A stretch of DNA of 64,000 nucleotides from an uncultured Oscillospiraceae bacterium. GTDB lineage: Bacteria; Bacillota; Clostridia; Oscillospirales; Oscillospiraceae. This document shows positions 41,463-50,349 of this stretch, piece by piece. The position numbers were made by a program, and so were the translations under genes. The notes beneath the pieces are model-generated. The model worked only from the letters and a program-made list of their open reading frames with translations. It was not told the origin of the DNA and did not search any database. The stretch's first letter is position 1, and every line of letters begins with the position of its first letter. Location: contig CAJTLI010000001.1 in assembly GCA_910577525.1 (NCBI GenBank), positions 62,001 through 126,000 on the forward strand, read 5' to 3'.

Positions 41463-41491
41463 TTGCATTGCGAAGAAGTTTCTGCTATACT
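41463..41491 (+). promoter_or_regulatory. Promoter of the polytopic membrane protein gene
   Basis: TTGCAT (41463-41468), 17-base spacer, TATACT (41486-41491). Confidence 0.7.
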
Positions 41492-41596
41492 ATTAGCTGT
41501 TCGATGTGCGGCGGGCCGCCGCATCCGGATTTAGAACGACAGGCGGCGGGGCAGGGGTCTTCCCCGCAGGCGCCAACAACGATAAAGGATTGATGA

Positions 41597-42367
41597 ATGA
41601 TGTTCAAGAAGGGAAAGCGGGAGTTCCGGAATAAAGAGGAAGACGTGGTTTTTAACCGGATGCTTCTGTGGCTTGGCGGCGCGGTGCTGGTTGAGCTGCT
41701 CATCCTGCTGATGCAAAAGCTGTACGTGGAGATGATTTTCGGCCCCGGGCTGGCCTCCGCGCTGTTCGGGTTCTTCCAGGTGTTCTCCATTGTGGGGGCG
41801 GTGCTGGCCGTGGGCATGGCGGTCGTGTCGGTGATCTACCTGCGGGCGGGAAAGTCCGCGGTGCTCCCCATGTCGCTGGCCGGGGCGTCGGCCCTGCTGT
41901 GGATCATTTCGCTGCTGATTTACCTGCTCTTTGACGAGGGCATCCGGATTCTGATGATGCTGCCCGCCGCGGGGGCGGTGCTCATCCTGATCTTTTTCCT
42001 GTATCAGAGGCCGTTTTTCTATAACGCGCTGCTCACCGCCGGCGGCCTGCTGGCCCTGTGGATGCACGGGAAGTATTATATGGACCACCCCAATTTCATC
42101 CGGGCCTGCGTCGCGGGCGGGGTGATTCTGCTGGCCGTGGCGGCGGCTCTGGCGTTCCTTCTGCGCAAAAACGGCGGCAAGTTGGCCGGCATCCGGGTGC
42201 TCCCGGAGGAGTCCAACTATATGATGACCTGGCTTACCTGCGCAGTCACGGCCGCGGCCATGGTGCTGGCGCTGATTCTGGGCGTGGGCCTGAGCCAGTA
42301 CCTGCTGTATGGACTGGTGGGCTGGCTGTTCGCCCAGGCCGTATTCTTCACGGTGAAAATGATGTAA
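41597..42367 (+). CDS. Polytopic membrane protein of unknown function
   Basis: 256 residues. After a charged N-terminus ('MMFKKGKREFRNKEEDVVFN') come about eight transmembrane segments: 'LLWLGGAVLVELLILLMQKL', 'LASALFGFFQVFSIVGAVLA', 'LIYLLFDEGIRILMMLPAAG', 'AVLILIFFLYQRPFFYNALL', 'ACVAGGVILLAVAAALAFLL', 'AAAMVLALILGVGLSQYLLY'. No recognised motif. The ATG at 41597 follows AAAGGA; a second ATG follows it directly. It has its own promoter and terminator and is thus a single-gene unit. Confidence 0.8.
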   Translation: MMFKKGKREFRNKEEDVVFNRMLLWLGGAVLVELLILLMQKLYVEMIFGPGLASALFGFFQVFSIVGAVLAVGMAVVSVIYLRAGKSAVLPMSLAGASALLWIISLLIYLLFDEGIRILMMLPAAGAVLILIFFLYQRPFFYNALLTAGGLLALWMHGKYYMDHPNFIRACVAGGVILLAVAAALAFLLRKNGGKLAGIRVLPEESNYMMTWLTCAVTAAAMVLALILGVGLSQYLLYGLVGWLFAQAVFFTVKMM

Positions 42368-42381
42368 TCCAAAGCAATAAA

Positions 42382-42424
42382 AGGGACCCGCCGGGCGCGA
42401 GAGCGCCGGGGCGGGTCCCTTTTT
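42382..42424 (+). terminator. Terminator after the polytopic membrane protein gene
   Basis: AAGGGACCCGCC with inner GGGCGC/GCGCC pairing, then GGCGGGTCCCTTTTT, begins 15 bases after the stop. Confidence 0.85.
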
Positions 42425-42444
42425 GGCCGGACATATGAAGCGCT

Positions 42445-43125
42445 TTACCGTTTGAAGCGGTCGATGACCGCCTGCTCCAGCCTGTCGCCGTACTTCATGG
42501 CCAGCAGGAATACCGCCAGCCCGGCAACACCAAGCAGCGCCATGCCCCACGGGGGGATGGACAGGGTGGCGCTGCCCACCATGCAGGACACCAGCAGTCC
42601 CCAGGGCCGGGCCAGCAGCACCAGAAGGAAAAACCGTTTGAAGGAGATGTCGGTCAGTCCGGCCAGAATACACAGGATGTCGTCCGGGAAAAAGGGGAAC
42701 AGGAAGGCCAGGGACAGAAAGATGTCCCGTTTCCGGCGGATCAGGTCCAGATAGCGCTGGGACAGCTTTTCGCTGACGAAGTTTTCCACAAACCGCTGGC
42801 CCAGCGCTCTGGCAAGGAGAAACACCAGGGCGGAGCCCAGCGCCACCGCACCCCAGGTGAGCAGGAAGGAGGGCCACAGCCCGAACAGGTAGGCCCCGGC
42901 GGCGGCGGTGATGTTGCTGGGGATGGGGGCGATCACCACGGACAGGAGCTGTACGCCGAAATAGGTGAGGTGGGACCAGGGCGCGGAGCGGGCGATATAG
43001 TCCCCCATCCGCTCCGGGGAGCCCATGGCCTGAAAAAATCCGGTGGCGTACAGCGCCCACAGGCACCCGCCCAGAATGGCGATGGTCAGGGTCCAGAGGA
43101 TGATTTTGCCCCGCTTGCTCTCCAT
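42445..43125 (-). CDS. TVP38/TMEM64-family membrane protein (VTT domain)
   Basis: 226 residues. The VTT/SNARE-associated domain is visible: 'FFGVQLLSVVIAPIPSNITA'-like stretch (here YFGVQ), 'AAGAYLFGLWPSFLLTWGAV', 'ALGSALVFLLARALGQRFVE', 'FLSLAFLFPFFPDDILCILA', 'GLTDISFKRFFLLVLLARPW'. DedA-superfamily proteins of this type move lipids or ions across the membrane; the substrate here is unknown. ATG at 43125 follows AAGGAAGG. Confidence 0.88.
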   Translation of the reverse strand: MESKRGKIILWTLTIAILGGCLWALYATGFFQAMGSPERMGDYIARSAPWSHLTYFGVQLLSVVIAPIPSNITAAAGAYLFGLWPSFLLTWGAVALGSALVFLLARALGQRFVENFVSEKLSQRYLDLIRRKRDIFLSLAFLFPFFPDDILCILAGLTDISFKRFFLLVLLARPWGLLVSCMVGSATLSIPPWGMALLGVAGLAVFLLAMKYGDRLEQAVIDRFKR

Positions 43126-43327
43126 AACGATACCTTCCTTCCGCTGCGGTTTCAACGGTTCCATTATATCTGCCTGTCAGAAAAACGCAATAATGGCCGC
43201 ATTAGGAAATTATGAAGATTTATTTAGGAAGATTCAAAAGTCCGGTTTATAGGACCCGTGTGGCGGTAAGATATTGCTGCCGCGGTTGGAAAGCGGGAGA
43301 CGGTTTTCCGGCGGGGCGGTTCCCATC

Positions 43328-43356
43328 TTGTCCTGCCCCGCGGAACGTGATATAAT
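43328..43356 (+). promoter_or_regulatory. Promoter of the SWIM-MoxR-DUF5682-VWA cassette
   Basis: TTGTCC (43328-43333), 17-base spacer, TATAAT (43351-43356). No other gene starts between it and the SWIM gene at 43575; the repeat at 43381-43549 fills the leader. Confidence 0.7.
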
Positions 43357-43380
43357 ATGTGAAATCGCGCTGAACAGCCC

Positions 43381-43549
43381 TTAGAGTCTGCTTATAATCT
43401 CTCAAAACATCATTTGACGGGTCTCTTTCCGCCATACTTCGTTGTGATTTCTTGAAATAAACACAATTATTCCTGCGAAATCCCGCCTCGTCTGGCGGAA
43501 AAATACCTCGTCAACTGGCATTTTTCAAGATATTAAACAGGCTCTTAGA
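43381..43549. repeat. MITE-like element, diverged copy C (169 bp)
   Basis: It has the same length and the same core (TTCGTTGTGATTTCTTGAAA, then ATAAACACAATTATTCC) as the elements at 5127 and 36521, but different ends. Left TTAGAGTCTGCTTATAATCT and right AGATATTAAACAGGCTCTTA are imperfectly inverted over about 27 bases. It lies in the untranslated leader of the cassette. Confidence 0.8.
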
Positions 43550-43574
43550 GCCTCTCAGAAAGGACGGAGTGACC

Positions 43575-45011
43575 ATGCCTTTGACCGAGCAGTCCATTTT
43601 GCTTCTGGCGCCCAACCCCGCCGCGGCGGAGAACGGGAGAAAGCTGTCCCAAAAGGGCAGCTACAGCGGCCGCCGCAGGACGGCCGGCGGCGACCTCTAC
43701 TGGGCGGAGTGCGCCGGCAGCGGAAAAAACCCCTACCGGGTGTCCGCCGACTTCGCCGCCGGCGGCGACCCCGTCTGCCGCTGCTCCTGCCCCAGCAGGC
43801 AGTTCCCCTGTAAGCACGCCCTGGGGCTGCTGTTCGAGGTGCTGGGGCAAAAGCCCTTTGAGACCGCCGAGGCGCCCCAGGATATCGCTGAAAAGCGGGC
43901 CCGCCAGGCGGCCAGAGCCGCGAAAAAGGAGTCCGGCGCCCCGGCCAAGCCCAAAAAGCCAAACGCCGCCGCCCAGAAGAAAAAACTGGACAAACAGCTG
44001 GCCGGGTTGGATATGGCGGAGCGGATGGTGTCCGAGCTGCTCACCGCCGGGGTGGGCGCTCTGGCGGGGAGCTCGGCCCAGACCTATGAAAAGCTGGCCC
44101 GGGACCTGGGCAGCAGCTACCTCACCGGGCTCCAAACCTCCTTCTCCCGCATTGCCCTCACCGTCCGGACCGTCCAGAGGGACCCCGGCCGGGCCCAGGC
44201 CGCCTACGGCGAGGCCCTGCGGGTGCTCATCGCCCTCCACTCCACGATCAAAAAGGCCCGGGTGTTTCTCCAGAGAAAGCTGGAGGAGGGGGCCTATTCC
44301 GCCGAGGACACGGTGCTGTTCGAGGCCCTGGGCGGCGTGTGGAAGCTGGAGGACCTGCGGGCCGCCGGCGCGTTCCGGGAGAACGCCAGGCTGGTTCAGC
44401 TCTCCTTCGACGTGAGCTACGACGAGGCGAAAAAGGAGTTCTGCGAGCGGGGCTGGTGGCTGGACACCGCCTCCGGACAGATTGACCAGACCCTGAATCT
44501 CCGGCCCGCCAAGGCCCTCAAGTATGTCAAGGGGGACGACAGCCGCTTTGACCTGCTGGAGATCCCGGTGCTGTGCACCTATCCCGGGGAGGGGAACCGG
44601 CGGGTCCGCTGGGACAGCGCCAATTCCCGCCCCATCACCGCCCAGGAGCAGGCCGCGCTGCCCGCCCTGGCCCAGCCGGACCTGGCGGCGGCGGTGAAGC
44701 TGGTGAAGGGGCAGATCAAAAACACGCTGCTGCCCAAGTACATGGCCGTCATGGCGCCCATCGGGCGGATCGGAATGGCGGGGGACGTCTTTGTGCTGGA
44801 AGACCCCAAGGGGGGCCGGATCGTGCTGCGGGACCGGGCGGAGGACGGGGCGGACCACGCCTCCACAGCCCGGCTGGCCGCGCTGCCGGAGGCCGTCCCG
44901 GAGGGCAGCGCCCTGTTCGGCATGATGTTTTATGATGGAGCGGACCGGACCATCTGCCTCCATCCCTACAGCGTGGTGACGCCCCGGCGCGTTATCCGGC
45001 TGCTATATTGA
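43575..45011 (+). CDS. SWIM zinc-finger protein
   Basis: 478 residues. The SWIM finger 'CRCSCPSRQFPCKHALGLLF' lies near residues 67-86 and has the C-x-C-x(n)-C-x-H pattern. A Lys/Ala/Pro-rich linker (100-135) leads into a helical, otherwise unassigned region. SWIM domains bind zinc and mediate DNA or protein contacts. In E. coli the SWIM protein YehQ is encoded beside a MoxR, DUF5682 and VWA set, as I recall it; this gene heads the same kind of set. ATG at 43575 is preferred over GTG at 43569 because AAGGACGGAG precedes it at suitable distance. Confidence 0.88.
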   Translation: MPLTEQSILLLAPNPAAAENGRKLSQKGSYSGRRRTAGGDLYWAECAGSGKNPYRVSADFAAGGDPVCRCSCPSRQFPCKHALGLLFEVLGQKPFETAEAPQDIAEKRARQAARAAKKESGAPAKPKKPNAAAQKKKLDKQLAGLDMAERMVSELLTAGVGALAGSSAQTYEKLARDLGSSYLTGLQTSFSRIALTVRTVQRDPGRAQAAYGEALRVLIALHSTIKKARVFLQRKLEEGAYSAEDTVLFEALGGVWKLEDLRAAGAFRENARLVQLSFDVSYDEAKKEFCERGWWLDTASGQIDQTLNLRPAKALKYVKGDDSRFDLLEIPVLCTYPGEGNRRVRWDSANSRPITAQEQAALPALAQPDLAAAVKLVKGQIKNTLLPKYMAVMAPIGRIGMAGDVFVLEDPKGGRIVLRDRAEDGADHASTARLAALPEAVPEGSALFGMMFYDGADRTICLHPYSVVTPRRVIRLLY

Positions 45012-45025
45012 CGGGAGGCGGTACA

Positions 45026-46951
45026 ATGAGCGGCTTACAGCCCCTTTACGACGTGAAAGAGCGTCTGGAATACGCGGCGATTGCCGGGACCGGCCTGCTG
45101 GGGGAGGACTTCCGGCTCCAGCGGGCGGCGGAGAACCTGAAGCCCCTGGCAGCGGCCAGCCCGGTGTTCGCCAAGATTGACGGCGGATTGACCCGGCTGC
45201 TGTCCGCGCCGCCGGAGCAGCGCCCCGGCCTGCTGCTGGACCTGCTGGCCCTGGTGGACGCGGTGGCCTACACCCAGGCCGGGACCGGGATGGAGGGGGA
45301 GCTGGCGCCCCTGCCGGTGGGGAGCGGGCGGTACTGCCAGATCTCCTATGGGCAGATCCAGCCCCTGCTGGCCGCCCTGACCACCACCGGCGGCGGGCGG
45401 GTGGAGACTGTTCAGTCCGCCTGGGACAACCACCCAGAGTTTTTCCAGGACTACCGGGTGCTGCCCGCCGTCATCGGCGGGCTGGGGGACAGCTACGGCG
45501 AGATGGCGGAGCTTTGCGCCAAGCTGCTGAAAACCCTGGGCCCGTCCGTGGTCCCGGCGCTGAGGCGGGGCTTCGACCCCGACGGGAAAAAGGAGATGGC
45601 CCGCCGGGTGGAGGTCATCGCCGCCATTGAGGGGGCCGGCGCCACCCCCTGGCTGCGGGAGGCGCTGCCCGAGGCGAAGAAGGACGTGCGGGCGGCGGTG
45701 ATCACGGCTCTGGGGGCGGACCAGGACAACGCCGGGCTTTTGCTGGACCTGTCTAAAAGCGAGCGGGGCAAGAGCCGGGAGACCGTGCTGCGGGCCCTGG
45801 CGCTGCTGGACGGGGAGGCTGTTGCGGACTTTTGGCGGGCGGAGGTGGAAAAAAGGCCGGAGAATGTGGAGTTTTTGAAGACCAGCCGCACTGACTGGGC
45901 CTCCGATCTGGCGGCCGCCTCGCTCCGGTCGCTGCTGGAGGAGGCCCTTCCAAGGGAAGGGCGGAACACCCAGATCACCCGGGAGGGGCTGAATGCGCTG
46001 ACGGAATGCCGCGCCGCGGTCCTGGGAAAAACCTCCGCCGCTATGCTGGACTGCTGGCGGTGGATTGACCAGCAGCTCCCGGCGTTCCGTCAGGTGACAA
46101 GCGCCCCCGGCCTCCACTTTCATCTGGCCGGGAGCCTGGGGGAGTGGCTGTTGGCCAGCCTGTGCCAGGCCGGGCCGGGGCCGCTGTGTTCCCTGTGCCT
46201 GGAGCTGTGGGAAAAGCACCCGAAGGAGCCCCGGTATCTGCCCCACGCCGTGGCCGCCTCCCTGCTGACCCGCTCGGCGGCGGAGGTGTACGATACCTTC
46301 TCCCCCTTTGTGCCCACCGCAAAGCCCCTGCTGGGCGGGGAGCAGAAAAAGGAGCTCCACAACGCCGTCCTCAAGGGGCTGAGCCGGGTGAGCCGGGATG
46401 AGGACACCGGGGCCTATCTGGTGGACGGCGTCTGGCCCGCCGCCCAGCCCCTGGACCCCCGGTGGATCAAACGGCTTGTCCACGCCGCCTGGAGAACCCC
46501 GGAGGGCGGGGGCAGCGCCTACCGGTACGGAGAAGCCATCAGCGGGTTCGACACGATTCTCATGAGGCTGGCAGACCAGCGGGACCCCGAGACCCGGCGG
46601 GAGCTGGTTCCCTACCTGCGCCAGCGGATGAGGCTGCTGGGGAATTATCAGACCTACAGCCGGTGGCTGTTCCAGCTGGGCGGAAGCCCCGGAGGCGTCT
46701 TGGGCGAGGCCATGAAGAAGGGCAAGCCCGCGTATCTCTACTACATATGGGAGCTGCTGAATGACGCGGCCAAGGCTCTGCCCGGGGACGAGGTAGCCGG
46801 GCTGTGCCGGGAGGTACTGGACGCGAAATGGATTCGGCCCACCGGAAACGAGCTGTTCTTGGCCAACCAGGCCCTGCCCTGGACCATCGAGCAGCTCCGG
46901 GCGGGCAAGCCCTTCCCGGCGTGGGAGGACTGGTGGCGCATGCGGAAATAG
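45026..46951 (+). CDS. HEAT-like repeat protein of the cassette
   Basis: 641 residues, largely helical. Between residues 120 and 330 short paired helices recur ('VVPALRRGFDPDGKKEMARR', 'VEVIAAIEGAGATPWLREAL', 'PEAKKDVRAAVITALGADQD', 'SRETVLRALALLDGEAVADF'), the appearance of HEAT or Armadillo-type repeats used as protein-binding scaffolds. Residues 390-640 continue helical without motif and end in a Trp-rich tail ('PAWEDWWRMRK'). No enzyme signature. ATG at 45026, 14 bases after the SWIM stop, with GGGAGG 7 bases upstream. I know no named family. Confidence 0.78.
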   Translation: MSGLQPLYDVKERLEYAAIAGTGLLGEDFRLQRAAENLKPLAAASPVFAKIDGGLTRLLSAPPEQRPGLLLDLLALVDAVAYTQAGTGMEGELAPLPVGSGRYCQISYGQIQPLLAALTTTGGGRVETVQSAWDNHPEFFQDYRVLPAVIGGLGDSYGEMAELCAKLLKTLGPSVVPALRRGFDPDGKKEMARRVEVIAAIEGAGATPWLREALPEAKKDVRAAVITALGADQDNAGLLLDLSKSERGKSRETVLRALALLDGEAVADFWRAEVEKRPENVEFLKTSRTDWASDLAAASLRSLLEEALPREGRNTQITREGLNALTECRAAVLGKTSAAMLDCWRWIDQQLPAFRQVTSAPGLHFHLAGSLGEWLLASLCQAGPGPLCSLCLELWEKHPKEPRYLPHAVAASLLTRSAAEVYDTFSPFVPTAKPLLGGEQKKELHNAVLKGLSRVSRDEDTGAYLVDGVWPAAQPLDPRWIKRLVHAAWRTPEGGGSAYRYGEAISGFDTILMRLADQRDPETRRELVPYLRQRMRLLGNYQTYSRWLFQLGGSPGGVLGEAMKKGKPAYLYYIWELLNDAAKALPGDEVAGLCREVLDAKWIRPTGNELFLANQALPWTIEQLRAGKPFPAWEDWWRMRK

Positions 46952-46963
46952 GAGGAATGTGAC

Positions 46964-48055
46964 ATGGCAGACAAAAATGTACAGCGCCTCCCGGCGGAGG
47001 AGCTTTATCAGAGAGAGCTGGACGCCCTCGTTGCGGCGGAGACCGATCCCGTCCCCACGGGCTGGCGGATGTCCCCCCGGTCGGCGCTGACCTACCTCAC
47101 GGGGAACACAAAGGTCAAGGGCGTGGACATCACCCCCAAGTACATGGGCAACCGGCGGCTGGTGGAGATTGCCATCGCCACCCTGGTGACGGATCGGGCC
47201 CTCCTGCTCATCGGCGAGCCGGGGACGGCCAAGTCCTGGCTCAGCGAGCATTTGGCCGCCGCCGTCAACGGGGACTCCACCAAGGTGGTCCAGGGGACGG
47301 CGGGCACCACCGAGGAGCACATCCGCTACTCCTGGAACTACGCCATGCTCATCGCCAAGGGCCCCTGCCCTGAGGCCATGGTGAAGAGCCCGGTGTACCG
47401 GGCCATGGAGACGGGCTCCATCGCCCGGGTGGAGGAGATCTCCCGCTGCGCCAGCGAGGTGCAGGACGCGTTGATCTCCATTTTATCGGAAAAACGGCTC
47501 TCCGTGCCGGAATTGGGGCTGGAGGTGCCGGCGGCCAAGGGCTTTTCCGTCATCGCCACCGCCAACACCCGGGACAAGGGGGTCAACGACATGTCGGCGG
47601 CGCTGAAGCGGCGGTTCAACATCGTGGTGCTGCCCACCCCCTCCGATATGGCCACCGAGATGGACATTGTGCGCACCCGGGTGGCCCAGCTCTCCGCCGG
47701 GCTGGACCTGAACGCCCGCCAGCCGGGGGAGGACGTGGTGGAGAAGGTGGTCACCATCTTCCGGGAGCTGCGGGGCGGCGCCACCCTGGACGGCAAGCAG
47801 AAGCTGAAAACCACCTCCGGGGTGCTGTCCACCGCCGAGGCTATCTCCCTCCTGGCCAACTCCATGGCCCTGGCCGGGAGCTTCGGGGACGGGCGCATCT
47901 CCGATGGCGACCTGGCCGCCGCCCTTCAGGGGGCGGTGGTGAAGGACGAGGAACAGGACAAGGTCACTTGGAAGGAGTATCTGGAGAACGTGATGAAGAA
48001 GCGGGGCCACGAGTGGCTGCCCCTGTACCGGGCCTGCCGGGAGCTGAACGGGTGA
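46964..48055 (+). CDS. MoxR-type AAA+ ATPase (YehL-like)
   Basis: 363 residues, the length of E. coli YehL. Walker A 'LLLIGEPGTAKSWLSEHLAA' (near 78-97). The Walker B region reads 'ETGSIARVEEISRCASEVQD', with Glu where AAA proteins have Asp. Sensor 1 is 'GFSVIATANTRDKGVND', the arginine-finger region 'MSAALKRRFNIVVLPTPSD'. MoxR proteins form hexamers that remodel a VWA-bearing partner, here the product of the gene at 50350. ATG at 46964 follows AGGAGG, 12 bases after the HEAT-like gene. The stop overlaps the next start by one base (TGATG). Confidence 0.92.
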   Translation: MADKNVQRLPAEELYQRELDALVAAETDPVPTGWRMSPRSALTYLTGNTKVKGVDITPKYMGNRRLVEIAIATLVTDRALLLIGEPGTAKSWLSEHLAAAVNGDSTKVVQGTAGTTEEHIRYSWNYAMLIAKGPCPEAMVKSPVYRAMETGSIARVEEISRCASEVQDALISILSEKRLSVPELGLEVPAAKGFSVIATANTRDKGVNDMSAALKRRFNIVVLPTPSDMATEMDIVRTRVAQLSAGLDLNARQPGEDVVEKVVTIFRELRGGATLDGKQKLKTTSGVLSTAEAISLLANSMALAGSFGDGRISDGDLAAALQGAVVKDEEQDKVTWKEYLENVMKKRGHEWLPLYRACRELNG

Positions 48056-50337
48056 TGAGCGGCCCAATCTTATTTGGCGTGCGCCACCTGTCCCCGGCGG
48101 CGGCGTTCCGGCTGCGAAAAGCCCTAGACCAGGCCAAGCCCGAGCTGGTTCTGGTGGAGGGCCCCAGCGACCTGAACGGCCAGATGCAGTGGCTTTGCCA
48201 CCCGGACGCCCAATTTCCCGCCGCCATCCTGGCCTATACCAGGGAACCCCCGGTGCGCACCATTTTGTGGCCCTTCGCCGTCTACTCCCCGGAGATTCAG
48301 GCCATCCTGTGGGCCCATGAGCACGGGGTGGAATGCCGGTTTATGGACCTGCCGTCGTCGGTGTTTTTGGGGTTCCGGGAGGCGGAGGAAGCTGTGGAGG
48401 CGGACCATGACCGCCCCGGCACGGAGGAGGAAGGGACCCTTACCACCGAGTCCGTCTACCAGCGGCTGGAGACCCTCACGGGGGAGGACCACGACACCTT
48501 CTGGGAGCGGAACTTTGAGCAGCTGGGGGAGAGCCCGGACTTTCAGGCCGCCAACAACGCCTTCGGGCGGGAGCTGCGGGCCGCCGCCGCGGACAGCCGC
48601 CGGGACATGGCGGAGACGGTGGTCCGGGAAGCGTACATGAAGCGGGTCATCGCCCAGGCCGTTGCCTCCGGCATTCCCCCGGAAAAGATCTTCTGCGTGT
48701 GCGGGTCCTTCCACGTGGCGGGGCTGGAGGAGAACGCTCCCATGACCGGCGAGGAGGAGAAAACCCTGCCCCGGGCGGACTGCTGCGCCACCCTCATGCC
48801 CTACTCCTATTACCGGCTGTCCTCCCGCTCCGGCTACGGGGCGGGGAACCGGGCCCCGGCCTATTTCGAGCTGCTGTGGGACGCCCTCAACGGCGGCGGG
48901 GTCAAGGACGCGGCCTATCTTTACCTCACCCGGCTGGCCGCCGCCCACCGGAAGGCGGGCAACCTGGTGTCCTCCGCCGAGGTCATCGAGGCGGTGCGGC
49001 TGGCGGACACCCTGGCCAGCCTGCGGGGGAGCGGGTATCCCACCCTGTCCGACCTGCGGGACGCCTCCGTCACCACCATGGGCCACGGCAGCTTTTCCGA
49101 GCTGGCCCTGGCCGCGGCGGACACCGAAATCGGGAAAAAGATCGGCTTTCTGCCGGAGGGGGTGGCCCGCACCAGTGTGCAGGAGGACTTTTACCGCCAG
49201 CTCAAGGAGCTGCGGCTGGAGAAATTCCGCACGGCGGAATTGCAGCGGCTGGACCTGGACCTGCGGGAGAAGCTGAACGTGAAGTCGGAGGCGGCGGCCC
49301 TGGGGGATCTGCGGCGGTCCTTTTTCCTCCACCGCCTGCGGGTGCTGGGGGTCCACTTCGCCCGCCTGCTCCCCTCCCGGCAGGAGGGGGCCAACTGGGG
49401 GGAGTACTGGGAGCTGCGCTGGACCCCGGAGGCGGAGATCGAGGTTGTGGAGTCCGCCCTCCTGGGGGACACCGTGGAGGGGGCGGCGGCCTTCGCCCTG
49501 AAGGAGCGCTCGGACGGCAGCGCCTCCATCGCCCAGGCGGCCGCCATCTTCCAGGACGCCTTTTTGTGCGGAATGCCCGCCGCGGCCTCCCACGCCCTGG
49601 CGGTGCTCCAGGGGCTGAGCGTGGACGCCGCCGCCATTGCCGACGTGGCGGAGACGGCCTCCCGGCTGTCCCTGGTGGTGCGCTACGGCGATCTGCGCCG
49701 GTTCGACCCGGCCCCGGTGGTGCCCCTGGTCAAGCAGCTGTACCTGCGGGCCTGCCTGACCCTGGCGGACGCCTGCGTGTGCGACACCAAGGCCGCCCCC
49801 GCTGTCACCCAGGCCATGGACGTGCTGAACACCTTACAGCTCAGCCACGATTTTCTGGAGGAGGACCGCTGGCTGGCCCTGCTGGCGGACATCTCCGACC
49901 GGGACGACCTGAACACCCGGTGCTCCGGGTTTGCCATGGCCATCCTGCTGGAGCGGGGGCAGGCGGACGAGGGGCTGCTGTCCCGGGAGGTGGCCCGGCG
50001 GCTGTCCCCCGGGGTGCCCGCCGACCTGGGCGCGGGCTGGTTCGAGGGGCTGGCGGGCAAGAACCGCTACGCTCTCATCGCCCGGCTGTCCCTGTGGCGG
50101 CAGCTGGACGACTACCTGTCCGGGCTGGACGATGAGACCTTCAAGCGGGCGCTGGTGTTTCTGCGCCGGGCCTTTGCCGGTTTTTCCGCCTCGGAGAAGA
50201 ATGACATCGCGGAAAATCTGGGGGAGGTCTGGGGGGCGAACCCCCGGCAGGCGGCGGAGCTGCTCATGAACGGCGTGACAGAGGACGAGAAAAAGGTGCT
50301 GGACAGCCTGGACGAGTTCGATTTTGACGATATTTAG
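48055..50337 (+). CDS. DUF5682 family protein (YehM-like), suspected metallohydrolase fold
   Basis: 760 residues; E. coli YehM is 759. The N-terminal 260 residues have 'ILFGVRHLSPAAAFRLRKAL' (H11), 'PELVLVEGPSDLNGQMQWL' (E35), 'ILWAHEHGVECRFMDLPSSV' and 'KIFCVCGSFHVAGLEENAPM' (His near 220). This pattern of G-x-R-H, V-E-G-P and G-x-F-H-x-A-G-L recalls the TraB/ChaN/EreA superfamily, where such residues form an active site. The remaining 500 residues are helical, with 'LKELRLEKFRTAELQRLDLD' as possible coiled coil. ATG at 48055 overlaps the MoxR stop. Confidence 0.85.
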   Translation: MSGPILFGVRHLSPAAAFRLRKALDQAKPELVLVEGPSDLNGQMQWLCHPDAQFPAAILAYTREPPVRTILWPFAVYSPEIQAILWAHEHGVECRFMDLPSSVFLGFREAEEAVEADHDRPGTEEEGTLTTESVYQRLETLTGEDHDTFWERNFEQLGESPDFQAANNAFGRELRAAAADSRRDMAETVVREAYMKRVIAQAVASGIPPEKIFCVCGSFHVAGLEENAPMTGEEEKTLPRADCCATLMPYSYYRLSSRSGYGAGNRAPAYFELLWDALNGGGVKDAAYLYLTRLAAAHRKAGNLVSSAEVIEAVRLADTLASLRGSGYPTLSDLRDASVTTMGHGSFSELALAAADTEIGKKIGFLPEGVARTSVQEDFYRQLKELRLEKFRTAELQRLDLDLREKLNVKSEAAALGDLRRSFFLHRLRVLGVHFARLLPSRQEGANWGEYWELRWTPEAEIEVVESALLGDTVEGAAAFALKERSDGSASIAQAAAIFQDAFLCGMPAAASHALAVLQGLSVDAAAIADVAETASRLSLVVRYGDLRRFDPAPVVPLVKQLYLRACLTLADACVCDTKAAPAVTQAMDVLNTLQLSHDFLEEDRWLALLADISDRDDLNTRCSGFAMAILLERGQADEGLLSREVARRLSPGVPADLGAGWFEGLAGKNRYALIARLSLWRQLDDYLSGLDDETFKRALVFLRRAFAGFSASEKNDIAENLGEVWGANPRQAAELLMNGVTEDEKKVLDSLDEFDFDDI

Positions 50338-50349
50338 GGGGCGTACGCG

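Noticed and set aside
45035..47320. 761-codon open frame opposite the HEAT-like and MoxR genes
   Set aside because: It crosses two genes with sound starts and motifs, and its composition is that of an antisense frame.
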